64,000 bases of DNA from Gemmatimonas aurantiaca (GCF_037190085.1 NZ_JBBCJO010000010.1:1-64000); one strand, 5' to 3'; counted from the stretch's first letter, positions 41,933 through 54,342 are shown. The notes: a model not told the origin generated them from the letters alone. A program made the numbers and translations.

Positions 41933-43195
41933 CTAGAAACCGAGCATACGGGCCACCGCATTCAGGGTTTCGCGACGATGATCGTCGTGATCACCGGGCA
42001 CGGCGCCCTGAGCGAGACGTGGCGAACCGCCGCCGCGACCACCCACCAACTGCAGTGCGGCGCGGAGTTCACGACCCGCGTCGCAGGCCACATCGGCGGC
42101 TGATGCGAGCAGTACTCCGCCCATGGCCGGATTTGTCACCAGCATCAGGCAATTCCCGCGCGCGATGATCTGCTGCGCCAGCGGCTCCGCGTCCTTCACC
42201 GCGCCCGCCACGGCGACACGCACGCGGCGGATACCGTTGCCGTCCACCGGCGCTTCCGTCCACAGGGCCGATGCCTCGTGTTTCGCCAGCTCGAGAGTGA
42301 GTCGCTTGTGCTCCCGTTCGAGCTCCACGACGCGTTGCTGCAGCTGTTCCACGAGCGCCGGCACATCCTGCGGTGCCGCCGACAGCGGTCGCGCCGTGCG
42401 GGTGAGCAGTTCGGCGTCGGCCCGCGCGCGTGCCACGGCGCGGTGTCCACACACGAACTCGATGCGCACATGGCCACGCGTCTTCTCCGCGCGGCGCAAC
42501 AGGATGGCGCCGATCTCCGCGGTGCGCGAAACATGCGTGCCGCCGCAGGCGCTGCGATCGAGTCCGTCGATCGTGACGATGCGCAGCACACCCTCGCGAT
42601 CGCTGGCCTTGCGCAGTCCCGACGCGGTGGCGGCGTCTTCGTAGCTGATGGTCACGTCGAGATTGTCCAGCGCGAGCGTGTTGACGCGCGCTTCGATCTC
42701 GGCGAGTTGTTTGATGAGCTGTTCCGCGAGTTGCTCGGCTGACACATCATTCGCCGACCCGTCCATGGCCGCGTCCACGGCCACGTCCACCGTCGACGTG
42801 ACGTCGCCGAAGTGCACGCTCACCGTGGGCCAGCCATATCGATCGGCCAGCAGCGCGGACAACAGATGCTGTCCGGTGTGCTGCTGCATGTGATCGATGC
42901 GTCGCCCCATGTCGATCTGACCCACCACCATCGCCCCCACGGGAAGCCCGAGGGGTTCGGCCAGATGATGCGCGATCCGCTCGTCTTCATCCACCACGTC
43001 CACCACCGGCACTTCGGCCAGCCAGCCCAGATCGTGGGGCTGACCGCCCGATGTGGGATAGAAGGCCGAGCGATCGAGATAGACGACCCGTCCCTCGTTG
43101 GCGATGTCCGTCACGATCGCACTGAAGCGCGCGAGGGTGGCGTCGTCGTAGTAGAGGCGTGCGGTGTCGGATGTGCGCGCGGACGATTCGGACAT
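41933..43195 (-). CDS. AlaX-like alanyl-tRNA editing protein with DHHA1 domain
   Basis: 420 residues from the ATG at 43195. The N-terminal part resembles the AlaRS second additional domain: YLDRSAFYPTSGGQPHD, DHMQQHTGQHLLSALL (zinc HxxxH) and SACGGTHVSRTAEIG (Cys/His). A coiled coil (VEQLQQRVVELEREHKRLTL) leads to a DHHA1-type domain ending LQLVGGRGGGSPRLAQGAV. It lacks aminoacylation, so it is a stand-alone editor that removes Ser or Gly from mischarged tRNA-Ala. Divergent from the S41-like gene, with back-to-back -10 boxes. Confidence 0.9.
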   Translation of the reverse strand: MSESSARTSDTARLYYDDATLARFSAIVTDIANEGRVVYLDRSAFYPTSGGQPHDLGWLAEVPVVDVVDEDERIAHHLAEPLGLPVGAMVVGQIDMGRRIDHMQQHTGQHLLSALLADRYGWPTVSVHFGDVTSTVDVAVDAAMDGSANDVSAEQLAEQLIKQLAEIEARVNTLALDNLDVTISYEDAATASGLRKASDREGVLRIVTIDGLDRSACGGTHVSRTAEIGAILLRRAEKTRGHVRIEFVCGHRAVARARADAELLTRTARPLSAAPQDVPALVEQLQQRVVELEREHKRLTLELAKHEASALWTEAPVDGNGIRRVRVAVAGAVKDAEPLAQQIIARGNCLMLVTNPAMGGVLLASAADVACDAGRELRAALQLVGGRGGGSPRLAQGAVPGDHDDHRRETLNAVARMLGF

Positions 43196-43229
43196 GAGTG
43201 GAAGCGGGTGTCGGAACGGGACAGGCGGG

Positions 43230-43236
43230 TATCTTA
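43230..43236. promoter_or_regulatory. Overlapping divergent -10 boxes (TATCTTA)
   Basis: Plus-strand TATCTT (43230-43235) lies 7 nt before the ATG at 43243. Minus-strand TAAGAT (43236-43231) faces the AlaX-like gene, whose ATG is about 35 nt away. The two boxes share five bases. Confidence 0.5.
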
Positions 43237-43242
43237 GGCAAT

Positions 43243-45800
43243 ATGCCACTTTGCGATACGCGCTTTCGCAGCCGCTCCCGCGGCCGCCTGCCGGGCATCG
43301 TCCGGCTGCTGGCTGTCTCCGTCCCTGTCGCCCTGGGATTGGCGGGATGCCAGGTGCTCACGCCACCGCCGGCCACGCAACAGGCTCCGCTGCCGGTGAT
43401 GGAGACACCGGTGCAGCCGCCCCGTGTGCCGATGCCCGATGCACCGGCCGATCCCGAACCGGATCCGGCGCCGTCCGACTCCGCCGGTGTGGCGCGACTC
43501 GTACGCCTCGCGCAGGTGTGGCATCTGATCGCGTTGCATCACCCGGCCGTGGCCGTGCGTGGCGCGCCGCTCGATTCCGCGTTCATCCGGGCCGTGACGC
43601 TGGTGCGCCGAGCGCAGGATCCCGCGCTGCTGCAGGTGGCTTATGCCCGGTTCCTGGCCGTGCTCGATGATCCGCTCACGCGGGTGGAAGCGACTCCGGA
43701 GACGACACCGGACGCGCGCGTGGTGTCGGCCGGCAGTGCCGCGGTGGGAGAGACCGCCGTGGGAGAGATCGCCGTGGAACGCACGGCCGACAGCATTCTC
43801 GTCATCCAGATGCCCACGGCGACGCGGTATTCCTCGCGCGCCGAGGTGGCGTTGCGGGAGGCGCTGGCCTCGGCGCCGGCGCGAGTAATTCTCGATCTGC
43901 GCACATCGGCCGCGGGCACCTCCGCGGGGGGCGCCTCCACGGCGGGCATCTCCACGGCCATGGCCGCCCTATCCGCCGATCCCGACAGTCTCGATGCGTT
44001 CGTGGCGAAGATGGAGCTCGGCGAGCGACTGGCCAGTGTGCCGTTTTCGCGCAGCACCGTGCGTGTACGCCGCGTGGGTGGTGCACGCGATGTGCAGGGG
44101 ACGTGGTACTACGACGATTCCTGGCTTGGACGTGACGGGGTGCTGGTGGCCGCGCGCGCATCCACGCCGCGCCGGGTGATGGTGCTGGCCAATGCGCACA
44201 CCGTGATGCCGCGGGCGGTGCTGGGCCTCATCGCCACGGGACGCGGCACACTCATCGCCGAGGGCGCGCTGCGCGATGATGCCCTGGTGCCCAGTGTGCT
44301 GGTGCCCGTGGGCAGCGGTCTTTCGGTGCGCATCCGCACCGGTGAAGTGGTGCACGTGGATGGCAGCAGCGGTGTGCTGGCCGATACCACCGTTGCGCCC
44401 GCCGCCGCGGGCACGGTCACGGCGATGGACAGTGTGCCGGCGCTGCGGGCGGCCCTGCAGTTCCTGCGCACCGGTCGTGGTGTGCGGGCATCGCGCATGC
44501 CGATGGTGCGGGCGCCGGCCATGCTGCCGGGGTACTACGACACCGACCCTTATCCGTACATGGGCGCGCGCGTCCTCGGCGCGGCGCGCATCTGGAGTGC
44601 CATGCGGGCCCGTCATGCGCATCGGGATCTCTACGACGAGGATATCGATGTCGCGTTCGAGCGTGTCATTCCGAAGCTCGAAGCGGCACGCTATGCACAC
44701 GAATATGCCGCGGCACTGCGGGATTTCGTGGGGGTGTTCGACGATGCGCAGGTGGCGCTCACCGGAGCATCGGCCGATTCGGTACGCGGTCTGGCCGCCG
44801 CGCCGTTCCGCGTGCGATGGGTGGACGGCCGGGCGATCATTTCCGACATCGTGCGTGACTCGGTGACGCAATCGCTGGGCATCGAACCGGGACTGGAAGT
44901 GGTGGCCGCCGACGGGTATCCCATGCCGGCGTGGATCAGCGAGCATCGTGGACGTGTGTCCGCGCCGAACGAATGGAATCGTCTGTATCAGCTCATGCAG
45001 CTGCTGCCGTACGGACCGGAAGGACGCATGTTGCTCCGCGTGCGCGACATGACGGGACGCGAGCGGCAGTTCGACGTACCGCGTCGGGAGAGTTACGTCC
45101 CGTTGCTGGCCACGGTCGAGCGACCCTGGCAGAACACGTCACGTACGCTGTCGTCGGGCATTGCCTATATCGACGTGAACCGTCTCACCGAACAGACCGT
45201 GGGGCCGGAGCTCGAACGCCATCGCGACGCGCGGGCGTGGATTCTCGATCTGCGTGGTGCGCTCCCCGATACCAGCGCGGTGTTCGCGCAGGTGCTGCAG
45301 GCCGTGCGTACGCGCCCGGTGGCGGTGACGGCGCGCGAACTGCATCGCTATCAGAGCGCGCCCTGCCTGGCGGTCACGTTGCGTGAAGCCACGCAGCAGT
45401 GCGCCGACGAACGTGAAGTGCGGGCCCGCATCAGCCGTGGCGATACGGCGTCGCACTTCAGCGGACGTCTCGTGGCACTGCTCGACGAACGCACCTCGGG
45501 CGCCATGGAACGACTGGCCATGGCGCTCGAAGCCAGCACCGACGTGACCTTCGTGGGCAGCACCACCGCCGGCTCTCCGGCGGAAACCGTGCGCGTGCCG
45601 TTGCCGGGTCAACTGTCGGTGGGCATTCCGGCCGCGGAGCTGCGCCGGGCCGATGGCGCACAGTGGCAGCGCGTGGGCATCACGCCCATCGTCGATGCCC
45701 GTCTCACCCATCGTGCGTTCCGCAGCGGGGCCGACGATGTGGTGGAACGCGCGCAGCAGTGGTTGGTGCAGCAGCTCGACGGAACACCACGCCGCCGGCG

Positions 45801-45804
<4 letters not shown>
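43243..45804 (+). CDS. Lipoprotein with two S41 peptidase-like halves, probably not catalytic
   Basis: 853 residues from the ATG at 43243 (leaderless). Lipobox GLAGC (Cys about 36), then a Pro-rich linker. The first half (about 85-410) starts with the helical LVRLAQVWHLIALHHPAV of S41/tricorn-type proteins and has an S41-core-like VMVLANAHTVMPRAVLGLI. The second half (about 430-850) repeats this: GARVLGAARIWSAMRARHAH, a PDZ-like IEPGLEVVAADGYPMPAWI, and LVALLDERTSGAMERLAMAL. In active S41 proteases this last block has the nucleophile as SA before xE; here the position is Gly, with Ser one place earlier. Two short in-frame duplications (VGETAVGEIAV; TSAGGASTAGIST) are in the first half. Stop overlaps the next start. 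Confidence 0.7.
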
Positions 45805-48485
<2,681 letters not shown>

Positions 48486-48492
48486 GCCGGTC

Positions 48493-49674
48493 CTACGCGA
48501 ACGCCCCCGGCAGCACGCTCACGAAGGCTTTCATTTCGTCGGGAGTGCCGATGCTCACGCGGCACCAGTCGGTGTACGGCGGAAACGCGCGTCCCACCAT
48601 GAAGCCCTGCCGCAGGAAATATCGCTGCATGTCGGCCGCGGGTTTGCCCGCATGGAAGAACACGAAGTTGCCCTGTGACGCCGTCGCCTTGCGGCCGGCC
48701 GCACGCAGACTGTCGAGCAGCAGCGTGCGTCCCTCACGGTTCTTCTGCTTCACGAACGCCTGATACTCGGTATCGCGCAGGGAGGCATTCATGGCGTGCA
48801 GACCGAACACGTTCGGATCACCGGTCTTGTATTGCGACAGGCGTTCGATGATGTCGGGACGGGCCACGGCGAAACCCACGCGCAGACCGGCGAGGCCATG
48901 GATCTTGCTGGCCGTGCGCGACACGATGATGGACTCGCCCTTGGTCACCAGGTCCACCATCGACCGGTGTCCGGGCACGTCCACAAAATCGTAGTAGGCT
49001 TCGTCCACGACCACCGGCGCACGCTTGCACGCGGTGGTCACGAAATCGCGCAGCGTCCGATCGTCGTGCAGCGTGGCGGTCGGGTTGTTGGGATTGCACA
49101 CGAAGACGAGCTTCGTATTGCTGCCGATCCGAGCGTCCATCGCATAGAAGTCGTGATCCATGCGATCGTCCAGCGGAATCTTGTGCACCGTCGCCTTGAG
49201 CGTCGACGCATATCGCGGCAGATCCTCGAACGTGGGATGCGGCACGACCATCTCCCCGCCGTCCACGCCATAGGCCAGTGCTGCGGTGGCCAGCACCTCG
49301 CTCGATCCCTGTGTCACGAGCACGTATTCGGGCGGTACCCCGACATGCGCCGCGAAGGTCTCCCGCACCTGCTGACGGATGGGGGGTTCGTACCACGTGT
49401 GTTCGGTCCATCCGGCCATCACCGCGTCTTTGGCACGCGGCGACATGCCGAAGGGATTTTCGTTGTACATGAGGCGCACCGGTCCTGCCAGGCGTCGGGC
49501 CGTGGTGGCATCCTGTTCGAGTCGTGCCAGCAGTTCGCGGTACGACACGCCGCCGAGTACCCGCGTGGCTTCGTGAGCGGGCAGCAACCCGGGGAGCGCC
49601 ACCGTGGCACCGAGTCCGAGGCCGGTGGTGCGCAGCCACTGGCGACGGGAGAGGGAGAAGGAAGGATCGGACAT
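48493..49674 (-). CDS. Tat-exported histidinol-phosphate aminotransferase-like PLP enzyme
   Basis: 393 residues. The N-terminus SRRQWLRTTGLGLGATVALP is a twin-arginine signal with the SRRxxL motif, so the protein is probably folded with PLP and then exported. Aminotransferase fold I: YNENPFGMSPRAKDAV, VTQGSSEVLATAALAYG, FVCNPNNPTA, VVDEAYYDF, and the PLP lysine in VSRTASKIHGLAGLRVGF. HisC-type enzymes transfer amino groups to imidazole-acetol phosphate, but a secreted HisC is unlikely to serve histidine synthesis; substrate unknown. Ends 7 nt after the convergent hrpB. Confidence 0.88.
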   Translation of the reverse strand: MSDPSFSLSRRQWLRTTGLGLGATVALPGLLPAHEATRVLGGVSYRELLARLEQDATTARRLAGPVRLMYNENPFGMSPRAKDAVMAGWTEHTWYEPPIRQQVRETFAAHVGVPPEYVLVTQGSSEVLATAALAYGVDGGEMVVPHPTFEDLPRYASTLKATVHKIPLDDRMDHDFYAMDARIGSNTKLVFVCNPNNPTATLHDDRTLRDFVTTACKRAPVVVDEAYYDFVDVPGHRSMVDLVTKGESIIVSRTASKIHGLAGLRVGFAVARPDIIERLSQYKTGDPNVFGLHAMNASLRDTEYQAFVKQKNREGRTLLLDSLRAAGRKATASQGNFVFFHAGKPAADMQRYFLRQGFMVGRAFPPYTDWCRVSIGTPDEMKAFVSVLPGAFA

Positions 49675-49800
49675 GGCGTCGGAGGGGGCGGACGGTCGTC
49701 GGCGCTGCGGAAGCCGGGGGCGGAAGCCGGTGGGGGAGACGTTACCGCTTGTCGACAGCTAATCGACAGCGTCGTGGTGGGGAGCGCCAGCGGGCACGAC

Positions 49801-49806
49801 TATCTT
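49801..49806 (+). promoter_or_regulatory. -10 box of a leaderless start (TATCTT)
   Basis: TATCTT, 7 nt, then ATG at 49814. Confidence 0.55.
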
Positions 49807-49813
49807 GCGCCGC

Positions 49814-50839
49814 ATGACCTGGCGCCGCTGGCTCGTCACCGTGTTGTCGTTCGTTCTGATGCTGGGTGTCTCGGCCTGGGTCGTTGCGTCCCACTGGCCG
49901 GACTCCGGCATGCCCTGGCTGGCCTGGCCGGTGCACGCCGCCGCGCTGGCCACCGTGACCGCGGAGATCATCACGCGGGCGCTCAAGATCCAGGCATCGG
50001 CGCGCGCCTGCGGCATTCCGCTGCGGTTCGGTACCGCGCTGCGTGTCTGCCTGGCGGGGGATTTTGCGGCCGCCATCACTCCAGCGCGATCGGGGGCGGA
50101 ACCGGCGCGGTATCTGGTGCTCGCCGAGAGCGGCACGCCGCCCGCGTCGCGTGTGCTGGTGCTGTTTCTTGAACTGTTTCTCGAGATGTGCTCACTGACG
50201 GTGGTGTGCGTGGTGCTGGCGTGGCTGTTCCATGGACGGGGCACGTCGGTGAGCGGGCTGCTGGGATTGGTGGGAGGCTACAGCACCTTCGTGCTCGGTG
50301 TCGGCGCAGCCGGGTGGTTGCTGTCCCGCCGCAACGCGAATGGCCCACCACCGGCGTGGGCCCGCCGCGTCGGATTGCATGCCGGCCGGTGGCGGGGCAT
50401 CCAGCGCACGTTGCGGTCACTGCGCGACGCCGTCGGGGCGCTGCGGCAGGCCAATCCGGGGCTCATGCTGCTGGCCTTCACGGGTTCGGTGCTGCATGTG
50501 CTGTTCAAGGTGGCCACCCTGCCCATGCTGGTGTTTCTCGGCGATCCCACCTTCGCGCTGACGATGGACACGCTCGCGCCTCTGGTGCTCTGGCCCCTGG
50601 CGCTGTTTTACGGCGGCGTGGTGGTGCCGGCGCCCGGTGGCGGTGGATTCATCGAAGGCGCATTCGCGGCGACATTGTCCAGCGCCATCCCGGCAGGGCT
50701 CTTCGCCGCCGCGCTGTTGTGGTGGCGCTTCTACACGTTCTATCTGTACGTCCTGATCGGGGGCGTCGCCGCGGGTGACGCCACGTTGCGTGCCCTGCGG
50801 CGCGGCGCACCCGCACACTCTCCGTCGGATATGTCATGA
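49814..50839 (+). CDS. Lysylphosphatidylglycerol synthase/flippase-like membrane protein (UPF0104)
   Basis: 341 residues with about eight membrane helices. ATPARSGAEPARYLVL near residue 95 and APGGGGFIEGAF near residue 275 are the family signature sites. Members lacking the soluble synthase part, like this one, are thought to move or flip lipids, or have unknown function. The ATG is placed by the -10 box 7 nt upstream; a TTG 9 nt earlier overlaps that box. The next gene begins 10 nt after the stop. Confidence 0.8.
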   Translation: MTWRRWLVTVLSFVLMLGVSAWVVASHWPDSGMPWLAWPVHAAALATVTAEIITRALKIQASARACGIPLRFGTALRVCLAGDFAAAITPARSGAEPARYLVLAESGTPPASRVLVLFLELFLEMCSLTVVCVVLAWLFHGRGTSVSGLLGLVGGYSTFVLGVGAAGWLLSRRNANGPPPAWARRVGLHAGRWRGIQRTLRSLRDAVGALRQANPGLMLLAFTGSVLHVLFKVATLPMLVFLGDPTFALTMDTLAPLVLWPLALFYGGVVVPAPGGGGFIEGAFAATLSSAIPAGLFAAALLWWRFYTFYLYVLIGGVAAGDATLRALRRGAPAHSPSDMS

Positions 50840-50848
50840 GTGGTCGTC

Positions 50849-51769
50849 ATGAGTGATCGTGAAGTGCCCCGCTGGCAGCTCGTCGGCGGGTTTTTCATCA
50901 TCTACGTCGTGTGGGGATCGACCTACCTCGCCATCAAATGGGGCGTGGCGACGATCCCGCCGTTCATGATGGGTTCGGCGCGTTTTCTGCTTGCCGGCGG
51001 TTCGTTGTATGCCTTCATGCGCTGGCGAGGAGCGCCGCGCCCCACCGCAGCCGAGTGGCGTACTTCGGCTATCGTGGGGGCGCTGCTGCTGTTCATCGGC
51101 AACGGCGCGGTCTCGTGGGCCAGTCAGCGCGTGAGTTCGGGCCTCACCTCGGTGATCGTCGCCACGGTGCCGCTGTGGCTGGTGTTGTGTGAAGCCTGGC
51201 AGGGCCGTCCTCCGCGCGTGCCGCAGATGGTTGGCGTGGCCATCGGTCTGGTGGGGGTGGGCCTGCTGGTGCTGCCCGTGGGCGGCGAGCGGCAGGCAGC
51301 GGTCGATCCGGTGGGCGCCATCGTGCTGGCCACCGGCGCGCTGTCGTGGACCATCGGGTCGTTGTATTCGCGCACGGCCCGCCAGTCGTCGTCGGCGGCG
51401 CTGGCCGTGGCCATGCAGATGCTGGCCGGCGGTGCGTGCATGGCCGTGCTGTCGCTGCTGCTGGGCGAGTGGCACCGGGTCAGCATGGACAGTGTGTCCA
51501 GCGCGTCGGTGCTCTCGCTGCTCTATCTCGCGACGTTCGGATCGCTGATCGGGTTCAGCACCTACATGTGGCTGCTCAAGGTCGCGAGCCCGACGGCCGT
51601 GGGAACGTATGCCTACGTCAATCCGGTGGTGGCGGTGCTGCTGGGGGTGGCGGTGGGCGGCGAGCGTCTGCCGAAGCTGGCCTGGGTGGCCATGAGCGTC
51701 ATCGTGGGCGGCGTCGCGCTGGTCAGCCTGGTGGACGGCCGACGGCGGGCCGGGCTGAGGAGAGGCTGA
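50849..51769 (+). CDS. EamA/DMT family transporter
   Basis: 306 residues with ten membrane helices in two EamA repeats. YVVWGSTYLAIKWGVATIPP at the start is typical of the RhaT/YedA-type subgroup; FGSLIGFSTYMWLLKVASPT and NPVVAVLLGVAVGGE belong to the second repeat. Probably exports or imports small metabolites, e.g. amino acids. ATG at 50849 was preferred to GTG at 50840. A repeated GTCATGAGTG word spans the gene junction. Probably co-transcribed with the flippase-like gene. Confidence 0.9.
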   Translation: MSDREVPRWQLVGGFFIIYVVWGSTYLAIKWGVATIPPFMMGSARFLLAGGSLYAFMRWRGAPRPTAAEWRTSAIVGALLLFIGNGAVSWASQRVSSGLTSVIVATVPLWLVLCEAWQGRPPRVPQMVGVAIGLVGVGLLVLPVGGERQAAVDPVGAIVLATGALSWTIGSLYSRTARQSSSAALAVAMQMLAGGACMAVLSLLLGEWHRVSMDSVSSASVLSLLYLATFGSLIGFSTYMWLLKVASPTAVGTYAYVNPVVAVLLGVAVGGERLPKLAWVAMSVIVGGVALVSLVDGRRRAGLRRG

Positions 51770-51904
51770 CGACGGGATGACGACGGGCCGGGGACGAACC
51801 GGAAGGCCTCGCGGGAGAGCCGTCGCCGGCCGGGAATCAAAAAGTGAATCCGAACGGGTCCACCGGCCGTAGAATATTCCACGACCTTTTCCCGGAGCCG
51901 CCCT

Positions 51905-52267
51905 GTGCGCACCCACATCAAGATCGTTGGTCTCGTCAACCTGCTCTACAGCGCACTTGGCATGCTGGTCGCGGCCGGTGTGCTCTTCAGCGGCATCTTC
52001 GGCTCGCTCGCGACGTTCAATCCGGTGGTGGTGATCGTCGGGACGGTGACCGGGCTGCTCGCCGCGCTCGTGATCGGCGGGTTCAGTCTGTTCGGCCTCA
52101 TCGCCGGCTTCGCGTTGCTCAATCACCGGCAGTGGGCACGGTACGTCCTGCTCGTGGTATCGGTGTTCCGTCTCTTCCGGTGGCCCTTCGGGACGCTGTT
52201 CGGAGCGTACTCGATCTGGGTGCTGATGCATGAAGAGACGCGGCAGCTCTTTGCGCTGAACGACTGA
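51905..52267 (+). CDS. Small hypothetical membrane protein
   Basis: 120 residues, GTG start with GGAG 7 nt upstream. Four hydrophobic helices (about 10-30, 38-60, 62-80, 88-105); NLLYSALGMLVAAGVLF and LLNHRQWARYVLLVVSVFRL. No named family. Typical of small bacterial membrane proteins of unknown role. Followed by the family A repeat. Confidence 0.6.
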   Translation: MRTHIKIVGLVNLLYSALGMLVAAGVLFSGIFGSLATFNPVVVIVGTVTGLLAALVIGGFSLFGLIAGFALLNHRQWARYVLLVVSVFRLFRWPFGTLFGAYSIWVLMHEETRQLFALND

Positions 52268-52341
52268 TCGGCCCCGAGGAGAGTACGGCCTGCCGTTGAG
52301 GGGGAACGGCTGGCAACGATTGGAAAGATTCGATGGCGGGT

Positions 52342-52477
52342 CAACAGCTTGCCACGGATCACGCGGATGACCCGGAAACGGCACGGATACAACACGGGGT
52401 GAGCAGGAACCGTCGCATTCCCCGTTGTTCATCCGTGCCGTTTCCGGGTCATCCGCGTGATCTGCGGCAAGCTGTTG
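52342..52477. repeat. Family A inverted repeat
   Basis: Arms 52342-52399 and 52421-52477 pair with only a few mismatches. The left reads CAACAGCTTGCCACGGATCA then CGCGGATGACCCGGAAACGG. It is the same family as 5421-5567 (GCCACGGAT-ACGCGGATG; GGAAAC-GCACGGAT). Lies between two plus-strand genes. No T run follows as clearly as in the 5421 copy. Confidence 0.8.
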
Positions 52478-52544
52478 TTGTTGGGAGGGAGCGCCAGTCC
52501 CTGCACCGCCTGTACATTATCGGCGTGCTCTCACTCCCGACTCC

Positions 52545-53126
52545 ATGAGCAAAGGCGACAAGAAGCGCCGTCGCGCCCTCGAGGCATACGGTACGCTGCA
52601 ACGGGCGGCCGCCATGGCGGCCACGCGCGTCGAGGATGCCGTGCACCCGTTCGGTCTGTCGGCCTCGCAGTACGGGGTGCTCGATACGCTGCAGCAACGC
52701 GGGCCGGTGCATCAGCAGGAGCTGGCCGAAGCGCTGGGACGCAGCAAGGCGCAGATGACGGCCATCATCGACGCGCTCGAATCGCGGGAGCTCGTGCGAC
52801 GCGAACGCCATGCGGTCGACCGCCGGTTCATCTCGGTGTATCTCACCGACGCCGGTCGACAGGTGCTCAGCGAAGCGGCGCCCGCCCGTGCGGAAGCGAT
52901 CGTGAGTCTCATGCGCGAACTCAGCGGGGAGCAGCGAGCCCGTCTCACCCGTCTCTGTCGTCGACTGCTGCGGGTACTCGACCCCAGCCAGGCGGCCGAC
53001 GAAGACGCCGGTGACGAGGCCAGCGACGACACCGGTGATGACGCCTCCGATGATCCTGGCGACGAAACGGGCGACGTGAGCGACGACGTCGGTGATGACG
53101 CCGATGACGACACCGGCGCGCAATAA
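52545..53126 (+). CDS. MarR family transcriptional regulator with acidic tail
   Basis: 193 residues. The winged-helix domain (about 15-145) is normal MarR: FGLSASQYGVLDTLQQRGPV, QQELAEALGRSKAQMTAIID, LVRRERHAVDRRFISVYLTD and TRLCRRLLRVLDPSQ. The last 45 residues are almost all Asp, Gly, Glu, Ala, Ser and Thr (DDTGDDASDDPGDETGDVSD), about 19 Asp. The tail comes from imperfect short DNA repeats and would be disordered, possibly mimicking DNA or binding cations. It probably regulates itself or the genes next to it; no operator could be named. Confidence 0.9.
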   Translation: MSKGDKKRRRALEAYGTLQRAAAMAATRVEDAVHPFGLSASQYGVLDTLQQRGPVHQQELAEALGRSKAQMTAIIDALESRELVRRERHAVDRRFISVYLTDAGRQVLSEAAPARAEAIVSLMRELSGEQRARLTRLCRRLLRVLDPSQAADEDAGDEASDDTGDDASDDPGDETGDVSDDVGDDADDDTGAQ

Positions 53127-53169
53127 CCCCCTCCCTTTTCCTTCAGCCGCGAGTCTTCGCGAATCCTCC

Positions 53170-54342
53170 ATGGCGGGACGTCACTTCCTGCAGATTCCCG
53201 GCCCCACGCCGGTGCCCGATCGCCTGCAGCGGGCCATGCACCGGCAGATGGAAGATCACCGGTCGTCGACATTTCCGGCGTTCACCCGGTCGATTCTGTC
53301 GCGGCTGCCACAGGTGGTGCATCAGGAGCGCGGCGAGGCCTTCGTCTTTCCCGCCACCGGGTCGGCCATGTGGGAGGCCGCGCTGGTGAACACCGTGAAT
53401 CCCGGCGGACGACTGCTGGCGCCGCGGTTCGGACAGTTCTCGCATCTGTTCATCCAGACGGCCCGCAATCTCGGCTATCACGTGGACGTGATCGAGGAGC
53501 CGTGGGGTGAGACCGCCGATCCCTTCAGGATCGAAGCGGCGCTGGCAGCGGACACGGCCCACGAAATCCAGGGCGTGCTGCTCGTGCACAACGAAACCGC
53601 CACCGGCGTCACCAGCAACGTGGCGGCCGTGCGGGCGGCCATCGATCGGGCCGCGCATCCCGCGCTGCTCTTCGTCGATGGCGTGAGCTCCATCGCCAGT
53701 CTCGAATTCCGTTTCGACGATTGGGGCGTGGACTGCGCGATCACCGGATCGCAGAAGGGATTCATGCTGCCCGCCGGCCTCGGGATTCTCTACGCCAGCG
53801 AGAAGGCGCTGGCGCGGGTGGACCGGTGCACGATGCCGCGCGCCTACTTCGATCTGCGCGCGATGCGGGCCAACAACGCGCAGGGATACTTCCCCAGCAC
53901 ACCGGCCCTGTCGTTGCTGTACGGTCTCGACGAAGCGCTGACCATGCTGCTCGAGGAAGGCATGAACAACGTGGCCGCGCGGCATCGGCGGCTCGCCACC
54001 GGCGTGCGCGCGGCCGTGCAGGCCTGGGGATTGCGCGAGTGTGCGCGGCGCCCGGAAATCGCCTCGGATTCCCTCACCGCCGTGGTGGTGCCGGAGGGCG
54101 TCGACGCCCGCACCATCATCGACATCGCTTTCACCCGCTACGACGTCGCGCTGGGATCGGGACTCGGCGAACTGGCGGGGAAAGTTTTCCGCATCGGACA
54201 CCTGGGAGACATGAACGCACTGACACTGGCCGGCGCACTTGCCGGCGTGGAGATGGCGCTGGCCGACGCCGGCATCGGGATGACCCTGGGGCGTGGCCTC
54301 GGAGCCGCACTGCAGCATTGGCGAATCGGAGCGGCGTCGTGA
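53170..54342 (+). CDS. Class V aminotransferase, serine-glyoxylate type
   Basis: 390 residues from the ATG at 53170, just before HFLQIPGPTPVPDRLQRAM. Family blocks: FPATGSAMWEAALVN, LVHNETATGVTSNVAAV, LFVDGVSSIASLEFRFDDWG and the PLP lysine in ITGSQKGFMLPAG. Serine-glyoxylate aminotransferases make glycine and hydroxypyruvate. Alanine-glyoxylate activity is also possible. Its stop overlaps the start of a hydroxyacid dehydrogenase that could reduce hydroxypyruvate to glycerate, which supports the serine-glyoxylate reading. Upstream the MarR gene ends 43 nt away. Confidence 0.88.
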   Translation: MAGRHFLQIPGPTPVPDRLQRAMHRQMEDHRSSTFPAFTRSILSRLPQVVHQERGEAFVFPATGSAMWEAALVNTVNPGGRLLAPRFGQFSHLFIQTARNLGYHVDVIEEPWGETADPFRIEAALAADTAHEIQGVLLVHNETATGVTSNVAAVRAAIDRAAHPALLFVDGVSSIASLEFRFDDWGVDCAITGSQKGFMLPAGLGILYASEKALARVDRCTMPRAYFDLRAMRANNAQGYFPSTPALSLLYGLDEALTMLLEEGMNNVAARHRRLATGVRAAVQAWGLRECARRPEIASDSLTAVVVPEGVDARTIIDIAFTRYDVALGSGLGELAGKVFRIGHLGDMNALTLAGALAGVEMALADAGIGMTLGRGLGAALQHWRIGAAS

